Below, piece by piece: positions 9,034-21,255 of a stretch of 64,000 nucleotides of DNA. Made by a program: the position numbers and the translations under genes. Within the stretch, counting starts at the first letter, position 1. Every line of letters begins with the position of its first letter. The notes under the pieces were generated by a model. The model was not told the origin of the DNA. It saw only the letters and a list, made by a program, of their open reading frames with translations, and ran no database searches. This DNA comes from Athripsodes cinereus (taxonomy: Eukaryota > Arthropoda > Insecta > Trichoptera > Leptoceridae), in NCBI GenBank assembly GCA_947579605.1, contig OX388309.1, positions 22,387,071 through 22,451,070 on the forward strand, given 5' to 3'.

Positions 9034-10815
9034 ATCATTAATGGAAAAAAGGAAAAAACTGAGATCAAAAAGATTAATGTGAATGGAAAGACAATAGAAT
9101 ATAGAGAAAATCCAGTTGAGATGGCCAAGTGTTTCAATGATTTTTTTGCAGATGTGGGTAAAAATCTGGCTCTACAGATAGATCCAAATTATACTTGTGA
9201 AGAGATGGAACCTGACTCTCTTAATGAGCCTGGGTTTAGTATGTTTCAGCCGATAAACTCCGAGATAGTATCAGGGATCATTAAAAATATGAGGGGTGGG
9301 TCTACTCCGGGCTATGATAGAATATCTGTGAATATACTAAAGCATAATTCTTCGTCTTTGTCGGGGCCAATAGCGCACATAGTCAATGTCAGCTTGAATA
9401 ATGGTGTTTTTCCGGAGGTTTATAAAGTAGGATTGGTAACTCCAATACATAAATCCGGAGATGCATCCAATATGTCTAATTATAGGCCTATAACCCTGAC
9501 ATCAAATGTCTCAAAAAATTTTGAAAAGATAGTGAAGAAACAACTCATAGATTTTATTAAAATGGAGGGATTGTTAGCCTCAAATCAATTTGGCTTTAGG
9601 GAGGGTGTTGGTACGGATGATGCTATATCTAGGCTAACTTCTGTAGTGTACAGAGCACTGGATACCGGTGAGAAGTGTTTGGGTGTCTTTATAGACCTAA
9701 GAAAGGCATTCGACAGCGTCAGTCATGTCGGCCTCTTGAACAAATTGAATGGGATTGGCATATGTGGTAGTGTTAGGAGATGGTTCCGAAGTTTTGTCCA
9801 GAATAGAACACAGCATGTGCGGATAAATACAACAATTGGTCCCAAAAGGGTTACACAATTCGGAATACCTCAGGGCACGGTACTTGGACCTATCTTGTTC
9901 ATTATTTACGTGAACGAAATATTTTCCCTGCCGATTATGTCTACAATACTCTCCTTTGCCGACGACACGGCTATGATCGTGAGGGGAGAAACATGGGATG
10001 AGGTGTTTAAAAGGACGAATATAGAAATAGCCATTCTTAAGGATTGGTTTGATAAAAACCTGCTGTCTTTGAATGCTGAAAAGACAAATTATATTGTTTT
10101 CTCACTTTATAATACAGGACTTCCAGTGTTGCATGATATAGCAGTGCACGATAAGAATTGTTCGGGATCTTTGGGTGACATTGTGGCTTGTGCCTGTCCT
10201 TTGATTTCTCGGGTGGATAGTGTTAGATATTTGGGGATTACGATTGACTCTGGGGTAAGATGGAAAAATCATATAACTACAACAGTAGAAAGATTGAGGA
10301 AAATCTTTTATATTTTCTATAGAATCAGGGATGTGCTTGAAATGAAATTACTCAGATCGACCTATTTTGCACTGGTTCAGTCAATACTGCAGTATGGGAT
10401 AGTTGGCTGGGGAGGTACTTATAAAACGACACTCAAATCAGTAAACGTAGTACAGCGCATGATAATTAAAATTATACTGAAAAAGCCCTTTGACTATCCC
10501 ACAATCGATGTATTCAACGACTTCCAGGTGCATACGATTGACAAACTGTTTAGGAGAGCAGCACTTTATCAGGTTCATAAGGACTATTTTATCCACGGAT
10601 ATAACCCTGAAGATGTCGTGATTCCGAGTGAGAGATCACGAAGAGAGACAACATTGATTAGGGTCCCCAGAAAAGGTACGACTACCGGTCAGCATCACTA
10701 CGAATTCTTGGGTGTTGGGTGGTATAATTCTCTATACTCTAGGTATAAACATGACATCCATGCTGAACCAATAACTGTCAAAAACCTTATTAAAAAATAC
10801 CTAAAAGAGATATGA
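9034..10815 (+). CDS. ORF2, reverse transcriptase half (continuation after in-frame TAA)
   Basis: Same frame as the endonuclease half and uninterrupted to TGA at 10815. The next possible initiator downstream of the TAA is a GTG at 9079, and residues here are numbered from it. Motifs: GLVTPIHKSGD...NYRPI at about 118-138; NQFGFREG at about 169-176; motif A FIDLRKAFD at about 204-212; motif B GIPQGTVLGPILF at about 262-274; motif C FADD at 293-296; VRYLGITID further on; then a thumb region with VQSILQYGIVGW. The polymerase catalytic aspartates are all present. The C-terminus has no zinc finger or RNase H. The full ORF2 would be about 1,000 residues, normal for CR1/Jockey elements. With the TAA upstream, no complete protein is expected unless the stop is read through. 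Confidence 0.88.
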   Translation: MINGKKEKTEIKKINVNGKTIEYRENPVEMAKCFNDFFADVGKNLALQIDPNYTCEEMEPDSLNEPGFSMFQPINSEIVSGIIKNMRGGSTPGYDRISVNILKHNSSSLSGPIAHIVNVSLNNGVFPEVYKVGLVTPIHKSGDASNMSNYRPITLTSNVSKNFEKIVKKQLIDFIKMEGLLASNQFGFREGVGTDDAISRLTSVVYRALDTGEKCLGVFIDLRKAFDSVSHVGLLNKLNGIGICGSVRRWFRSFVQNRTQHVRINTTIGPKRVTQFGIPQGTVLGPILFIIYVNEIFSLPIMSTILSFADDTAMIVRGETWDEVFKRTNIEIAILKDWFDKNLLSLNAEKTNYIVFSLYNTGLPVLHDIAVHDKNCSGSLGDIVACACPLISRVDSVRYLGITIDSGVRWKNHITTTVERLRKIFYIFYRIRDVLEMKLLRSTYFALVQSILQYGIVGWGGTYKTTLKSVNVVQRMIIKIILKKPFDYPTIDVFNDFQVHTIDKLFRRAALYQVHKDYFIHGYNPEDVVIPSERSRRETTLIRVPRKGTTTGQHHYEFLGVGWYNSLYSRYKHDIHAEPITVKNLIKKYLKEI

Positions 10816-11297
10816 GTATTTTTTATTTTTACTATGTATATAAGATGTATCCGTGAGGGTGTATATGTGTGTGTGAATGCAATGGTGTGTATAGAGAGTA
10901 GTATGCTTGCATTGTGTGTGTGAGCGCCTTATCTTGATTGCCTGATACCTCTTAGGGCCATCATTGGGCTGGTTCGGGTTAAATATTGATCATATTATTA
11001 TTTTATTTTTATTTTTTGTGTGTATTTATGTGTTTTTTTTTTTTTATATTATCTTGTCGCATATCTTATAGGTGTGACTGATTGGGTATATATGAATTGT
11101 TTCTACCCTAAGATATAGGGTTGAGATAAAACAGAATATGTTTATATGTATGTAGTTTACTCCTCCCCAAAACACGAGCTATGCTCAAATTGGGGAGTAC
11201 TTGAATTTATTACTTTGTCTTATGTTATTGTTTTGTTTTATTGCATGTATTTTTTTTTTTTGATTAATAAAAATATTTGAATTTGAATTTTGAAATA
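10816..11297 (+). other. 3' untranslated region and tail of the 5166 element
   Basis: A TG-rich stretch (10850-10925) is followed by T-rich DNA. The element ends in AATAAAAATATTTGAATTTG and a partial (TTGAAT) repeat, just before the right target duplication at 11298-11307. Confidence 0.7.
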
Positions 11298-11307
11298 TAT
11301 CTGATTA
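11298..11307. repeat. target-site duplication, right copy
   Basis: Exact copy of the 10-bp TATCTGATTA found at 5156-5165. Confidence 0.75.
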
Positions 11308-12665
11308 AAGCATATACAAAGAACATTATAATGGATAATACGCATAAAAAATTGGTAGCTCGTTGATTTGATTATTGATTTTTTTTTGGTTTGCAGTGAG
11401 AATTCGAATGAAAAAAACATTTATTTTGAAAACAGGTAAGCAAAACTAAGTATTCAATTTTAATTTTGTGCTTGAGTTTTAGAATAACATCCTCCCCTCA
11501 TACCAACATTTCATTGCTGTTTAGGGAATACGAAATGTTTATTGTTAACTTTAATAAAATATCAATATAAATGTATCGAAATATAAGTTGTGTATTAAAT
11601 TAAATAAATAAATAAAAATAAAATAAATAATAATAAAATCCCAAAAAGCACGTTTTATTCAATTAAAATAAAATTAATATGAACCTACTTACCTTTCTTA
11701 GATAATAACAATTCATGACGTACATTAAACTTCCGGAAAAAAATAAAAATAAACCAAAATAGGATACACAATGGATTGTATTACAAGAACGAAACAAGTA
11801 TCTGCCATCCTAAAAAGGAGTGGGAATTATACTGAAATTATGTTATATGTTCTTGGTTGTTTCGTAAAACTTTACAAAAACATTTCCAGAAACAATTTTT
11901 GAAGATGAGACGTCAGAAAAATTGCGATTCATTTACCTACAGTCACTGGTAATTATAACAAAGCATGTGAACCTTTTTACTTTTTTTTTTCCATTTATTA
12001 TGTTTGACATCATTTTTCTTACACAGAAATACGATACGTCGATTTTTGTGACAATGACATTAAGAAAACACAATATTTTTTTCAATAGAAATCGTTTATA
12101 AGTTTTTTGGTTTTCATATTCTCAGCCTCAGGCTAGACCTATGAAGAATTGAGGTAATTATAAAATGTTATTTTTTGTTATTTACATCACAATTTGAACT
12201 TATCTCGCGGGTATTTTTGTGGATTATGATGACGTCAAAGATATATCGTTTCACTTTGCGTACGACAACAATCATTCAAAATAACTTATTTTAGCTATAC
12301 CACAACTTAGATTTATCATTACTTGAGCTCTATACTACATATTTACTTATGTAAAAATATAATTATATTTTTTAATATTAAAATTCGTTCTGATTTGTGA
12401 GTAGGCAACTGATGCAAATGTTTGCGTAATTGCGAGCTAAATAATTAAAAATATGAGTAAAAATTAAGACTTACGTATTCGCTAAATAAAATGTTTCTTC
12501 ATTGTATGTACTATGCACTTATACTCTTGCATTGCAGTTTGCCACATTGTGGTAACATTACAGAAGACTTTTAAATTCTCCCCAATAAGATATTATACTT
12601 AGGTATGAACGTTCCTTTGTGAGGTAAATATTCTTTCCTTACTCAATTTGTTTTATTCTATCTTC
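11308..12665. other. no gene recognised
   Basis: AT-rich DNA with AAATA runs near 11600-11640. I see no coding or structured feature. Confidence 0.5.
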
Positions 12666-12669
12666 GATG

Positions 12670-12875
12670 ATTTTCCTCACACAAAACCTTTGTAACAGGG
12701 CAAACACTTCCAAACTCGCAGAGAGGAGCTTTAGCGTTGCGGGGCCAACTGCCTGGAACCGATTGCCAGCGGACTTAAGACAGAACCAACCCACTGCAAC
12801 GTTCAGGAGTAACCTGAAAACACTGCTTTTCAAGAAAAGCCATGGCGCCCTTGAGATGGTCACGGATCATAAAAC
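12670..12875 (+). pseudogene. CR1/L2-like retrotransposon C-terminal fragment
   Basis: The plus strand reads SFSVAGPTAWNRLPADLRQ followed by TFRSNLKTLLFKKSH. The signature FSVAGPxxWNxLPxxLR...FxxxLKxxLF marks the extreme C-terminus of CR1/L2-type ORF2 proteins. About 65 residues remain and the upstream part is missing, so this is a 5'-truncated copy. Two other copies with the same signature, from a different subfamily, lie on the minus strand at 28052-28345 and 36168-36388. Confidence 0.8.
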
Positions 12876-13426
12876 GGCGCCAAATACAAATTATCTTTAT
12901 TATTATTCTTCAGATGCTATAATATCTTCATCGTCATTATTTTGTCCTCTCTTCATTTCTATAACTATGTTTATATTAAATAAAAAAAGATAATCATATA
13001 AATAACTCGCATTAAGCTGTAAATAATGACAATTTAGATATCTATGAATTTATCAGATTCATATTGTTATAAGTAGGTACCTACCTACCAAATAATATAA
13101 ATGCCTACCTACATATGCATGAACATGTATGTGTTTCTCTAGGCACGGCATATTTTCATTACAACTGTCACTCTGTCATTATGTTAGTTTGATTTGTACC
13201 ACTGATAGTGTTACTACTACCACAAATAGCAGATACCAAATCATATTATTATGCTTTCCCATCCCATGGTACGTCACGATAAAAATCAATGAAAATCACT
13301 GCACATACCCGCAGCATAATATTATTCACTCCTGATAATTTATTACTGTGATTTGTCACATTCATACGATAATTATTGTATGTTCTTTTCATATTAGACA
13401 CTGTGATAATGCAGGTAGGTGTGCTA
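12876..13426. other. no gene recognised
   Basis: AT-rich, with several TAGGTA/ACCTAC words at 13070-13110. Part of the start may be the 3' untranslated end of the preceding fragment. Confidence 0.45.
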
Positions 13427-13428
13427 TA

Positions 13429-13750
13429 CTGCCCTGCTAAGTAAAAACACAGTAATTACCAAACACATATGTGTCAGAATCGCAGACCAAGTTTAAAATT
13501 ACTTTTTTGTGTGTATTTTTTCAAGTATCAAAAAACAAACTTTCCACAGTCTTCACAAATATCTATTATAAATTAGCTTATGAAAAGGAAGCATATTTCA
13601 AAAATTATTGAATTTCTTAGATATTTGTGACGACTGTGGTTTGTTTTTTTAATACTTGAAAGAATACACACAAAAGATAGTTTTAAACTTGGTCTGCGAT
13701 TCTGACACATATGTGTTTAGTAATTACTGTGTTTTTACTTAGCAGGGCAG
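13429..13750. mobile_element. foldback MITE with long terminal inverted repeats
   Basis: The two ends are near-perfect inverted repeats. The left arm starts CTGCCCTGCTAAGTAAAAAC and the right arm ends with its complement. Pairing runs over the outer 75 bp with about one mismatch and continues, less exactly, inward through a GTGTGTATTTTTTCAAGTAT-like segment. TA (possibly TATA) flanks both ends (13425-13428 and 13751-13754). No transposase is encoded. The TA target suggests a Tc1/mariner-type or related transposase, but the assignment is open. Confidence 0.8.
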
Positions 13751-13754
13751 TATA

Positions 13755-14623
13755 TAGGTAAGCTATTATTCATGTTAAAATAGTTTATTTTATCACTGAC
13801 AGGATGAGTGAAATAAAACATATTTACATTTTTCTATCGCAGTATTCCTATGTAAGAGGCCCAGTGGACCAAATGCAGTGCTCTACGTCATAAAAACAAG
13901 TGGCATATCTCATTCATGATGAACAACAGACTTTAATGTATAGATTTCATTCGCCTTGCAAAGGTCTCCACACGTTAGTACATTGAAGGACCCACCGACC
14001 ACCCGGATAGCGCAGAAGTCTGAGGACTTCCATTTAGTCTCCACACTCCAGTCTCCACACGTTAGAAACAAGTTTCTTTTGTTTACAACATTTCTGCGCT
14101 TATTGTAGTCGCCTTTCTGCTCGACGTTTTCTGTATATTCGATTCTGCCGTAGACAAACTGTACTTAGCGATCGACTACTGGCGAATTTTTCGACAATCT
14201 ACCTACACGTACCATATAATATTATGCGTTATTGTTGCAGTTATTGTCAAAAATTTGTTTTTAGTCGATCGCCAAGTGCGTGTTTGTCTAGATAGTCAGG
14301 AACCGCATGAATATTATGATAGCAAAAAACGTTATCTAAGATAACTGATTTGATCGATTTGTATTCTATTCTGGATAAGCTACAGATATAATGTACCTTT
14401 AATATAATAAAATCGTTGAATACTTGTAAAATGGTTAAATACACGAAATTTTCATGTTATTGTTTGAAATTGTTATATATTCTATTATAAACAAATATTT
14501 AGTTTCATTGATTGAATGTTAATAGGAAAACATCTGGTTAACTATTAACAACAAAATCGTCTCTCGTCATTTTCTCCCATTCTTAAGCTTTCATTCATTC
14601 AAAGGAAAGGGATAGTTCATTAA
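13755..14623. other. no gene recognised
   Basis: Around 13985-14060 the phrase CACCCGGATAGCGCAGAAG resembles a phrase at 50262-50285, hinting at a decayed shared repeat. Nothing coding is visible. Confidence 0.4.
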
Positions 14624-14680
14624 ACATGTAAAAGGCTTTGGCCGTAAATATTTGTAAACAAATAAATAAATAACTAAATA
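14624..14680 (+). repeat. second copy of the GGC-N4-GCC 3' end
   Basis: ACATGTAAAA, then hairpin GGC-TTTG-GCC (14634-14643), then an (AAAT)n-like tail. It is the same family as 461-518. The stem is conserved and the loop differs by one base. Confidence 0.65.
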
Positions 14681-15002
14681 ATTCGAGATATTTAATACGG
14701 CGCAAAACGTAGTTTTTGTTTTATTGTTTAATACATAATTTGCTTTTATTATTCTTTGATCTTGTTGGTTTTTGATAATACAAACATATCAGGTAATCTT
14801 AAGGAAGGTACTTTATAACGAAAATCATTCGAGTTTCGCTCAAAAGCGTATTATTATGAAATAATATTGTTAGAAGTAATATTATTGGTATTATTTCTAT
14901 GCATTATGTTTTATCTTATTAATTAATTAATTAATTAACGCTAACGCTAGTATATTTCGAAAATAGATAATATTGTATCGTATATATGGTGTTACAGTTT
15001 TA
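14681..15002. other. no gene recognised
   Basis: AT-rich DNA with a short (TTAA)-type run near 14920-14938. Confidence 0.45.
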
Positions 15003-15133
15003 CACGGTTTCCACAGGAAATAAACATCAAATTGTCAAATGAACATTTGCAGATAGCATAAGTACTATGATTAATGCCGAAAATGGGAGAAATTATTAAA
15101 AAACTATGGCGCTTGTAATTTTGATAGTTCAAT
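15003..15133 (-). repeat. degenerate copy of the repeat at 57490-57665
   Basis: It shares an ordered series of words with 57500-57640: ACxxGG, AAATAAAxATCA, TTGCxGATAGCAT, and AATGGGAGAAT-like. Both may be ends of a Helitron-like family, because the 57490 copy begins with CTAG next to a CCGGC box. The strand given assumes that reading. Confidence 0.45.
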
Positions 15134-16308
15134 CATTACGACGTCATTTAGAATATTCGTCATTTTTATTATAAGTGGATAACGTATAAGACTTATTATT
15201 AGACTAGAGAGAGTTGAAATATAAATAAATTGTCACCTAAACGGATAAATAGGAGTCCTTGGACTCCTGAAATATCCGACAAATAAAGTTTTTTCAACAA
15301 TATTCATTCTTACTTTTATGTATTCTCATCAATCACATTAATTTTGTATTTATAAGTCACTTTGGCCAAAACTCCACGTAGTGTAGTTTTGCACCTACGT
15401 ACAAATATCTTTAGGAACGAACTAAAATATATTTAGGTTTATTTCAAAGGTATATAAAGGAATAAATAATATAAATAATGAAGTATGTCTGAGTAATTTA
15501 ATATCTTTTCATACGATAAAATACCTAATAATAATTACATGAAGTATTTGAATCTTAATAAATGGATTAAATTCTCAATCTACCTTTTGTTTGCGTTACA
15601 ATGCAGGGATGGAAAAATTTCATTCTAGGATGATTGCTGAAGATTTTATTTTATTATTTAAATTTCCAGAAGATGGAGGAACATTTTTATTAAGAAAGCT
15701 CCTAGTTGAATTATTATTGAGCTTTATACCTCTTCATCTAGAAAAAGTTATAGATAATCACTATCTTTAAATTTTCTTTCATGTTTTTTGCTCTTCTTGT
15801 AAAGTTAACTTTTTATGTAGCTCATTGTGTATTATTGATATATTTTTAATGTTGATCAATTATACGGTATTTAATTCTAAGCTGGTAGATGAGTAGATAT
15901 GGTAAATGCAAATTACAGAACTTCTTTTTAGGATTTTTTATTGAATGATTTTCATTGTTTTGATTTTATAGATAGGCGTAAATCTTTTTCTCGTTGTCTT
16001 ATGGGCGGTTCCCATATCCTATTACTATCAGACAAATTTGGTTATAGAATTATTATAATTTGTTTAAATCAGCCTTTAGTTTAATTAGCGTATGTTGCAT
16101 TTGGTCTCTTTTTCCAAAGAATCATATTTTATGTTCATCATTTTTTTATTACAGAATCTCTAACCAAGTCTTATTACTAACGTATTAAACATCTGATCTT
16201 GTCACTAACTTTGAGAATTAGCCACCGCTCTTCTGCCTCTCCTCGTAGATACACAGACAATCCCATTCTATCGTGTACGAAATGTTAAATATTTTACTAC
16301 TTCTATAC
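15134..16308. other. no gene recognised
   Basis: AT-rich DNA. No coding similarity or clear repeat is seen. Confidence 0.45.
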
Positions 16309-16448
16309 ACATGTGGGATAGCGAGCGAATTAACACGCAGATGTCCTCTTCGTGACAAAAAAGACTTTCAAACACCTTACTTTTAAAGGACACTCGAAAA
16401 CTTACAGAAAAGACTAAGAGAACCATTCTATACCTGGGACTCCACGGG
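16309..16448 (-). repeat. TAG-family repeat, diverged copy
   Basis: In reverse orientation it follows the TAG family order: a GTGGGATAGC word, a GTCCTCTTCGTGACAAAAAA stretch, AAACACCTTAC, GGACACTCGAAAACTTACAG, then GGGACTCCACGGGG. The middle has a deletion relative to 37977-38220. Confidence 0.65.
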
Positions 16449-19400
16449 GTAAATTATTTCATGAGTTATATTTAAAAGTGAACGTGTAATAATTATATGT
16501 TTAAGTATAAAATATAATAAACATTTCTTAATACGATTTCAAACACCTGCTGAGTACAAAATCCATTAGGTAAGTGTTGAGCTCTCCGTCTTAATATTTA
16601 CTCATTATTGTTATTCAGCTTATGAGAGAATACGTAATTAGGTTATTGCATAAAATTTCAGTTAAGAGAGTGGAACACTGCTGTTGAATAAGAAATACAA
16701 TAAGTGCTATATTATGCTTCGTACACGGTAGATCTGTATTGCAGCACTGAAAATTATATTCTAAGGTTCTTGATCATAAACAATGGGATTCTTGCTGCAG
16801 GTTAATTTCATACTTCCAGTCACAGTACAGAAGTAATTTTGAATATCAGAGATGGAGTTGGATATCTATAACTTACTATTTTCTCTGTATGTTTATTCGG
16901 TGTTGATATTATTATTATTATTTTCAACACTTCCTCAGGCAAAATACGGGGAACGTTGTCTAGATGTAATATTATCATTTATTTCATTAAAATATCTTGT
17001 AATCTAGATTTGAATGTAATGAATATTATGAAATTTACGTAATTGACTGGTGTTATTGATAATAAATCCGGAATATCATGATTTTAATTTTATATATTTT
17101 CAGAAAATTCCAGCATTTGGTTTTTCTAAACCTACCTATCTCATTACATACAAAAAAAAACATTCAATACTGATTCATCAATCTTTAAAAAACAAGATAA
17201 CTCTTATTTATTAAGTTTTCTTCTGGGATCGCATTGGCCTTCAGCTGTGATGATCATTGTAAGAATCGTCTTATCATCAGTTATAATAATAACTGTCTTT
17301 TATTTTTACATTACAAATGTCAACATTCGCATTGAGATGAGCTAATTGCAACAGATAATATCATTCCTAGCAGACATTACAGTTCGCAAAATTTCATGTA
17401 GTACTATTTTCTATTCTGCGCGAAAATTGATACGAAATCTTCCAACTATATTTGAATGGGAAACTAAAGAACTGCGTTACTCCTCTATAACAACTTCAAA
17501 TCTTGGCAATGATTAGACGATATTAGACGATATCTTTCTTGAAGCTCTTACATGAGTGATTGCTAATGTTGACGAAACCTGATTCACAACAAAGAAATTA
17601 AGAAACAACTAAATATCTTAATAATTATAATATATTTTTTATTTAAAAGCTGGCGTATTAAGTAAAGTCTCGAATGCTGGCTCTGGTTTATATTACAAAA
17701 ATTATGTAAATTTTGTTTTCAAATTAACACACATAAAGCACTTTCGTGAAGTGTAGACCAAATACCGCCTCTGTTGTGAAGGCTATTGCAATTTTCCGGA
17801 TATGATTCGTTGTAGAGGAGATTTGTATTGTTTCTATGTCAGACTAGAAGCACTGGCTGTCGCTTGCTTTGGGAGTGAGTGTTGAATGAAGTAGGCACCT
17901 ATTCTATTCTTCTCAAAACAATCCAAAGTAGGCACTTATATTAGTAGTAATGGCACTGAGTGCTAAATTATGATGAAGTGGTGTTTGTAAAAGGGAGAAA
18001 AGCTCTGGAATAACTCTTTCCCAAAATTTTCATCTAAGTTATAATTACTTTAATTATTAATGATATTTTAATGAAAACGAAGGTGGTGCTATTTTAAGGT
18101 TTCTCACATTTCTTCATCATATCCCTTTTTCGTTAATTTTTATGTGTCAAGCGGAAGATTAATGCCAAAATAGGTTTTTACTTTTTTTTAATTCGTTTGT
18201 TTTTAATAATAACTTTATCTGGAAATCTCTACACTGTGTAAAAAAATCAATCAATAGTTGAGTTGAGCCTCGCAAACTTTCAATTTTTTAATGGCAGCAT
18301 TGCATTCAATATCAATTACAAATTTAATATATATATAAAATATGGTCGTGTTAATTTCTGATATACATATTTTAATATTTTTGTTATAACGTTTGTTAAA
18401 TTACGTACTATTTTTTTTTAATATTTAACTTTATTTATCAATACTTTTCAGCTTATCACATCGCTGGCGAAATCGCCACAAGAGTAACTCAATTCCGAAA
18501 TAGTTGTTAGTGTTTATAATAAGTAATTTTATATAATTCATTAAAAATGTTATTTATGTAAATTTAATAAGCTATAATTATTATTTTACAGGGTAAATTA
18601 AACTTTTTTTCCTTTAATTAATACATTCCTGTTAATTTAATGAAGAAATAATTTTATTGTATTAATAATTTAAGGTAATTTTGATAATACAAACCGTTAT
18701 TACGATCACGAATAGGTAAACTTAATTTGAATGTGGGTTAAGGTGTTTGTGACATTATGGCTAGTAATAATATTAAGAATAATAATAACAACAATAAAGC
18801 TTTGACAATTAAGAATAAATTTTGTATTTTAATACTATGATTTTAATAATATTTTAACACTCAAATGAACGTTTGTAATTTAGAATTTTAGTCGTAAATT
18901 TACTTTATTATGTTATAGTGAAAATCCCTGTCGTCGTTTGTCAGCAAACGAATAACTAAACACGGGATGTCCTAAAGAAATCGTACCATTTTTTCACTCA
19001 GATCAACGAGTCACAGTGTAAAAATAATATTTTTGCATAGCTCAAAATCTTCTTCTTCTTCTGCTTATACTAAATCATTGATATGTTTATTCTGAATTTG
19101 TTTCCTCTTGCGATGCTGAAGACCAAGTATCCTTCCATCTTCCTTCCATCTCGGCGCAAAATCATTCACATAAATATGCCTTTTGTAGATACATATATGC
19201 GTTTTGATCCATTGCATTACATAAAATACTTATATATTTTTGTTCAGCGGGTTTCTATAACATGGGTTCGTTGAATGAAATAAAAACATAGCCAATATTT
19301 TTAGTTTGTATGATTTGTTTTGTAGTTTAGTATTTTAAAATAATATCGTTTTTCACAATCTGATAATACACTTGAATACGTATGGTATTTAGTTTAAACT

Positions 19401-19484
19401 TTTCTATATTTAGCATTTTCTTTATCCTCTGATCTTTCCAGTAGAAGAAAAAAAGCTTGTTTCAATTTATCCAATAAAGGAGTT
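16449..19484. other. no gene recognised
   Basis: Three kilobases of AT-rich DNA with no ORF of coding character, no repeat shared with the rest of the window that I could find, and no long inverted repeat. Slightly less AT-rich patches at 17740-17990 stay unexplained. Confidence 0.45.
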
Positions 19485-19503
19485 ATAATACTTGTGCACC
19501 AAT

Positions 19504-19585
19504 CTTTTTCTTCTTCGCACTCACCTTTGTCCCATTTAAGGTCGGCTCTCCTAGTCCTAGTCTTCCAAGTTTTCCGGTCTCCTGC
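19504..19585 (-). mobile_element. 82-bp RTE-A 3' end with 19-bp target duplication
   Basis: The minus strand carries the last codons of the RTE-A protein (RKTWKTRTRRAD) and the GAAGAAG-type tail, and nothing more. It is flanked by ATAATACTTGTGCACCAAT (19485-19503) and the same 19 bp with one difference (19586-19604). This is a convincing target duplication around an extremely 5'-truncated insertion. Confidence 0.85.
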
Positions 19586-19604
19586 ATAATACTTGTACAC
19601 CAAT

Positions 19605-20061
19605 GCAATAAATAAATCGTAAGATTGTGTTATATGATCGTTTTCTTGTTCTTTGACAAAAACTTGATTCGGTTGAGATATCCGGAAATAAGGACACCTT
19701 TTTTGAGACATACTGTACATTTGAACTGTAAATTATAATGTAGTATAATTTATTGTTATCATTAAGGAATATTAATGATTGGTTTTGTATGCAATCAGTG
19801 GGACTAATGGGATTAAAACATACAAAAGGTAGGTATGTGTGTGACTATGTCTATTTTCAAAATTATAGAAGTAGGAGAAACATAAACGATTCCAGAAATA
19901 AAATTAAACTATTTGAACCATGAATAAATTATTGCTAATAAACAGGGTACTAAAATTATGACCATAATACTTTGCTATATTCCGGGACAGCGTCTCAAAA
20001 AGAAGGTAAATAAATAACTATTTTGGCTATTATATTGACCGAAAAACAGCAGGCAATAGCT
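19605..20061. other. no gene recognised
   Basis: AT-rich DNA with no supported feature. Confidence 0.45.
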
Positions 20062-20200
20062 CATCGTCATCATCGCCCTCAATGCTCCTCTCGGTAGCAC
20101 AGGGCAGAAACCAGCCTCCTCCATTCAGAGCGTCTTTGTGTCAATTGAGTCACCTCTTCCCATGACATTCCCTGCGCTCTGATGTCGTTGTCATAGGAAT
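20062..20200 (-). pseudogene. RTE-C retrotransposon 3' end fragment
   Basis: The reverse complement matches the last 140 bp of RTE-C as seen at 46579-46872: the SYDNDIRAQGMSWEEV segment, the RRSEWRRL-like segment, the GAGGAGCATTGAGGGCGATG end and a (GAT)n tail. The protein frame is damaged. Confidence 0.75.
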
Positions 20201-21255
20201 AAATCATCTAGATGCCACTAAATAAAACTTGCCGTCTTACCAGGATGGAGCCTGTGTCGAATCAGATCATCAGATGAGTATGTAACAAATATGAAATCAT
20301 TTCATTACTCTGTTCAAGATTTCATGTAGACAGAACAATAACAGAATATTAAATAAATATTTATATTATTGACAGAAATGCAAAAGCAAATATATAAAAA
20401 TGTTTAGTTTGGAAGAGATCACGTATTTGCGATAAATTCACTTTCCGTAAATAATTTACGGAAATTAAATCAATTATTGACTGTATTTAATTCGAACGAT
20501 TGAATTATAAAAAAAATCATCGCTATAAGTAATTATTTGCTCCCGCGATCATTGTTTGACATTTTGAAACAATATCAGTAGTCCAAGACAAAGATATCAT
20601 GTCGTTTCAGAGAAAGCAACAGTTCCATATAGAGTAACGTAATAACATATAACATAACATTTATTTACCTTAGGTGTAGGATATCAATACATAATGTAAC
20701 TAATCTAGTTTAATGTATTATATATTTTACTGCAGTACCGAAAAGCTAATGAGGTATATACCTACTCCATAAAGTAATATATTATTTTATATATCTACTA
20801 CCTTTTATAAAATATTATGATCCATGTTGTTAGTGCTTACTGGAACTTACAGGAAGGGTTTCCATGGTTACAGGAAAATCGGAAACTCTGTTTCCGCTCC
20901 CGATTGGACACGCTCTATAGTCAATTGACTCAATGTTACAAGGAGAGTTTATTCAATGAAATCGTTTTTTTATATAATTATATTTTGTTACGAAACCATG
21001 ATAAAGCAGAAGTTTTTTTTGTTCATTCGTCCCAATTAGTTTAACCTATTTTATTATTTCATTTGCAAATAATATTGAATCCACAGCGAATAAATGTATT
21101 ATTAGTTTCATCAAATAATTTTAGTATTGAACAATATCAAAATTCAAAATAATTCCATTTTTTCTTAAATTTCGTATTGTTTTTGCTTCTGAATCATTTG
21201 TTATTACTTTACATACTACATACATCCGTCATCAACATATCATTTTTTTTATTTT
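20201..21255. other. no gene recognised
   Basis: AT-rich DNA. The ORF-like stretch near 20817-21044 has no coding character I can recognise. Confidence 0.45.

Larger units (their letters stand above)
5166..11297 (+). mobile_element. complete non-LTR retrotransposon (CR1/Jockey group) with an extra internal ORF
   Basis: A 6.1-kb element bounded by the 10-bp duplication TATCTGATTA. In order it holds a 94-bp leader, a gag-like ORF1 (5260-6519), a Cys/Tyr-rich ORF of unknown function (6535-7800), an endonuclease/reverse-transcriptase ORF2 (7813-10815, one in-frame TAA at 9031), and a 3' untranslated region ending in a (TTGAAT)-type tail. There are no LTRs, no RNase H domain and no integrase. This organisation belongs to the CR1/Jockey group, and the QQNIRS-type endonuclease start favours CR1-like clades (for example Daphne, Crack or Kiri). 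Clade placement needs a tree. The tail word AATAAAAATATTTGAATTTG also ends a minus-strand fragment at 59757, so the family has relatives in the window. Confidence 0.85.

Noticed and set aside
9079..10815. The RT half as an independent ORF with its own start
   Set aside because: It begins at a GTG, and the codons from 9034 to 9079 already read as a normal ORF2 linker. A single nonsense mutation is simpler.
16449..19484. Short ORFs of 60-75 codons across this stretch
   Set aside because: They have the length expected by chance in AT-rich DNA, with no motif, no codon pattern and no repeat support.
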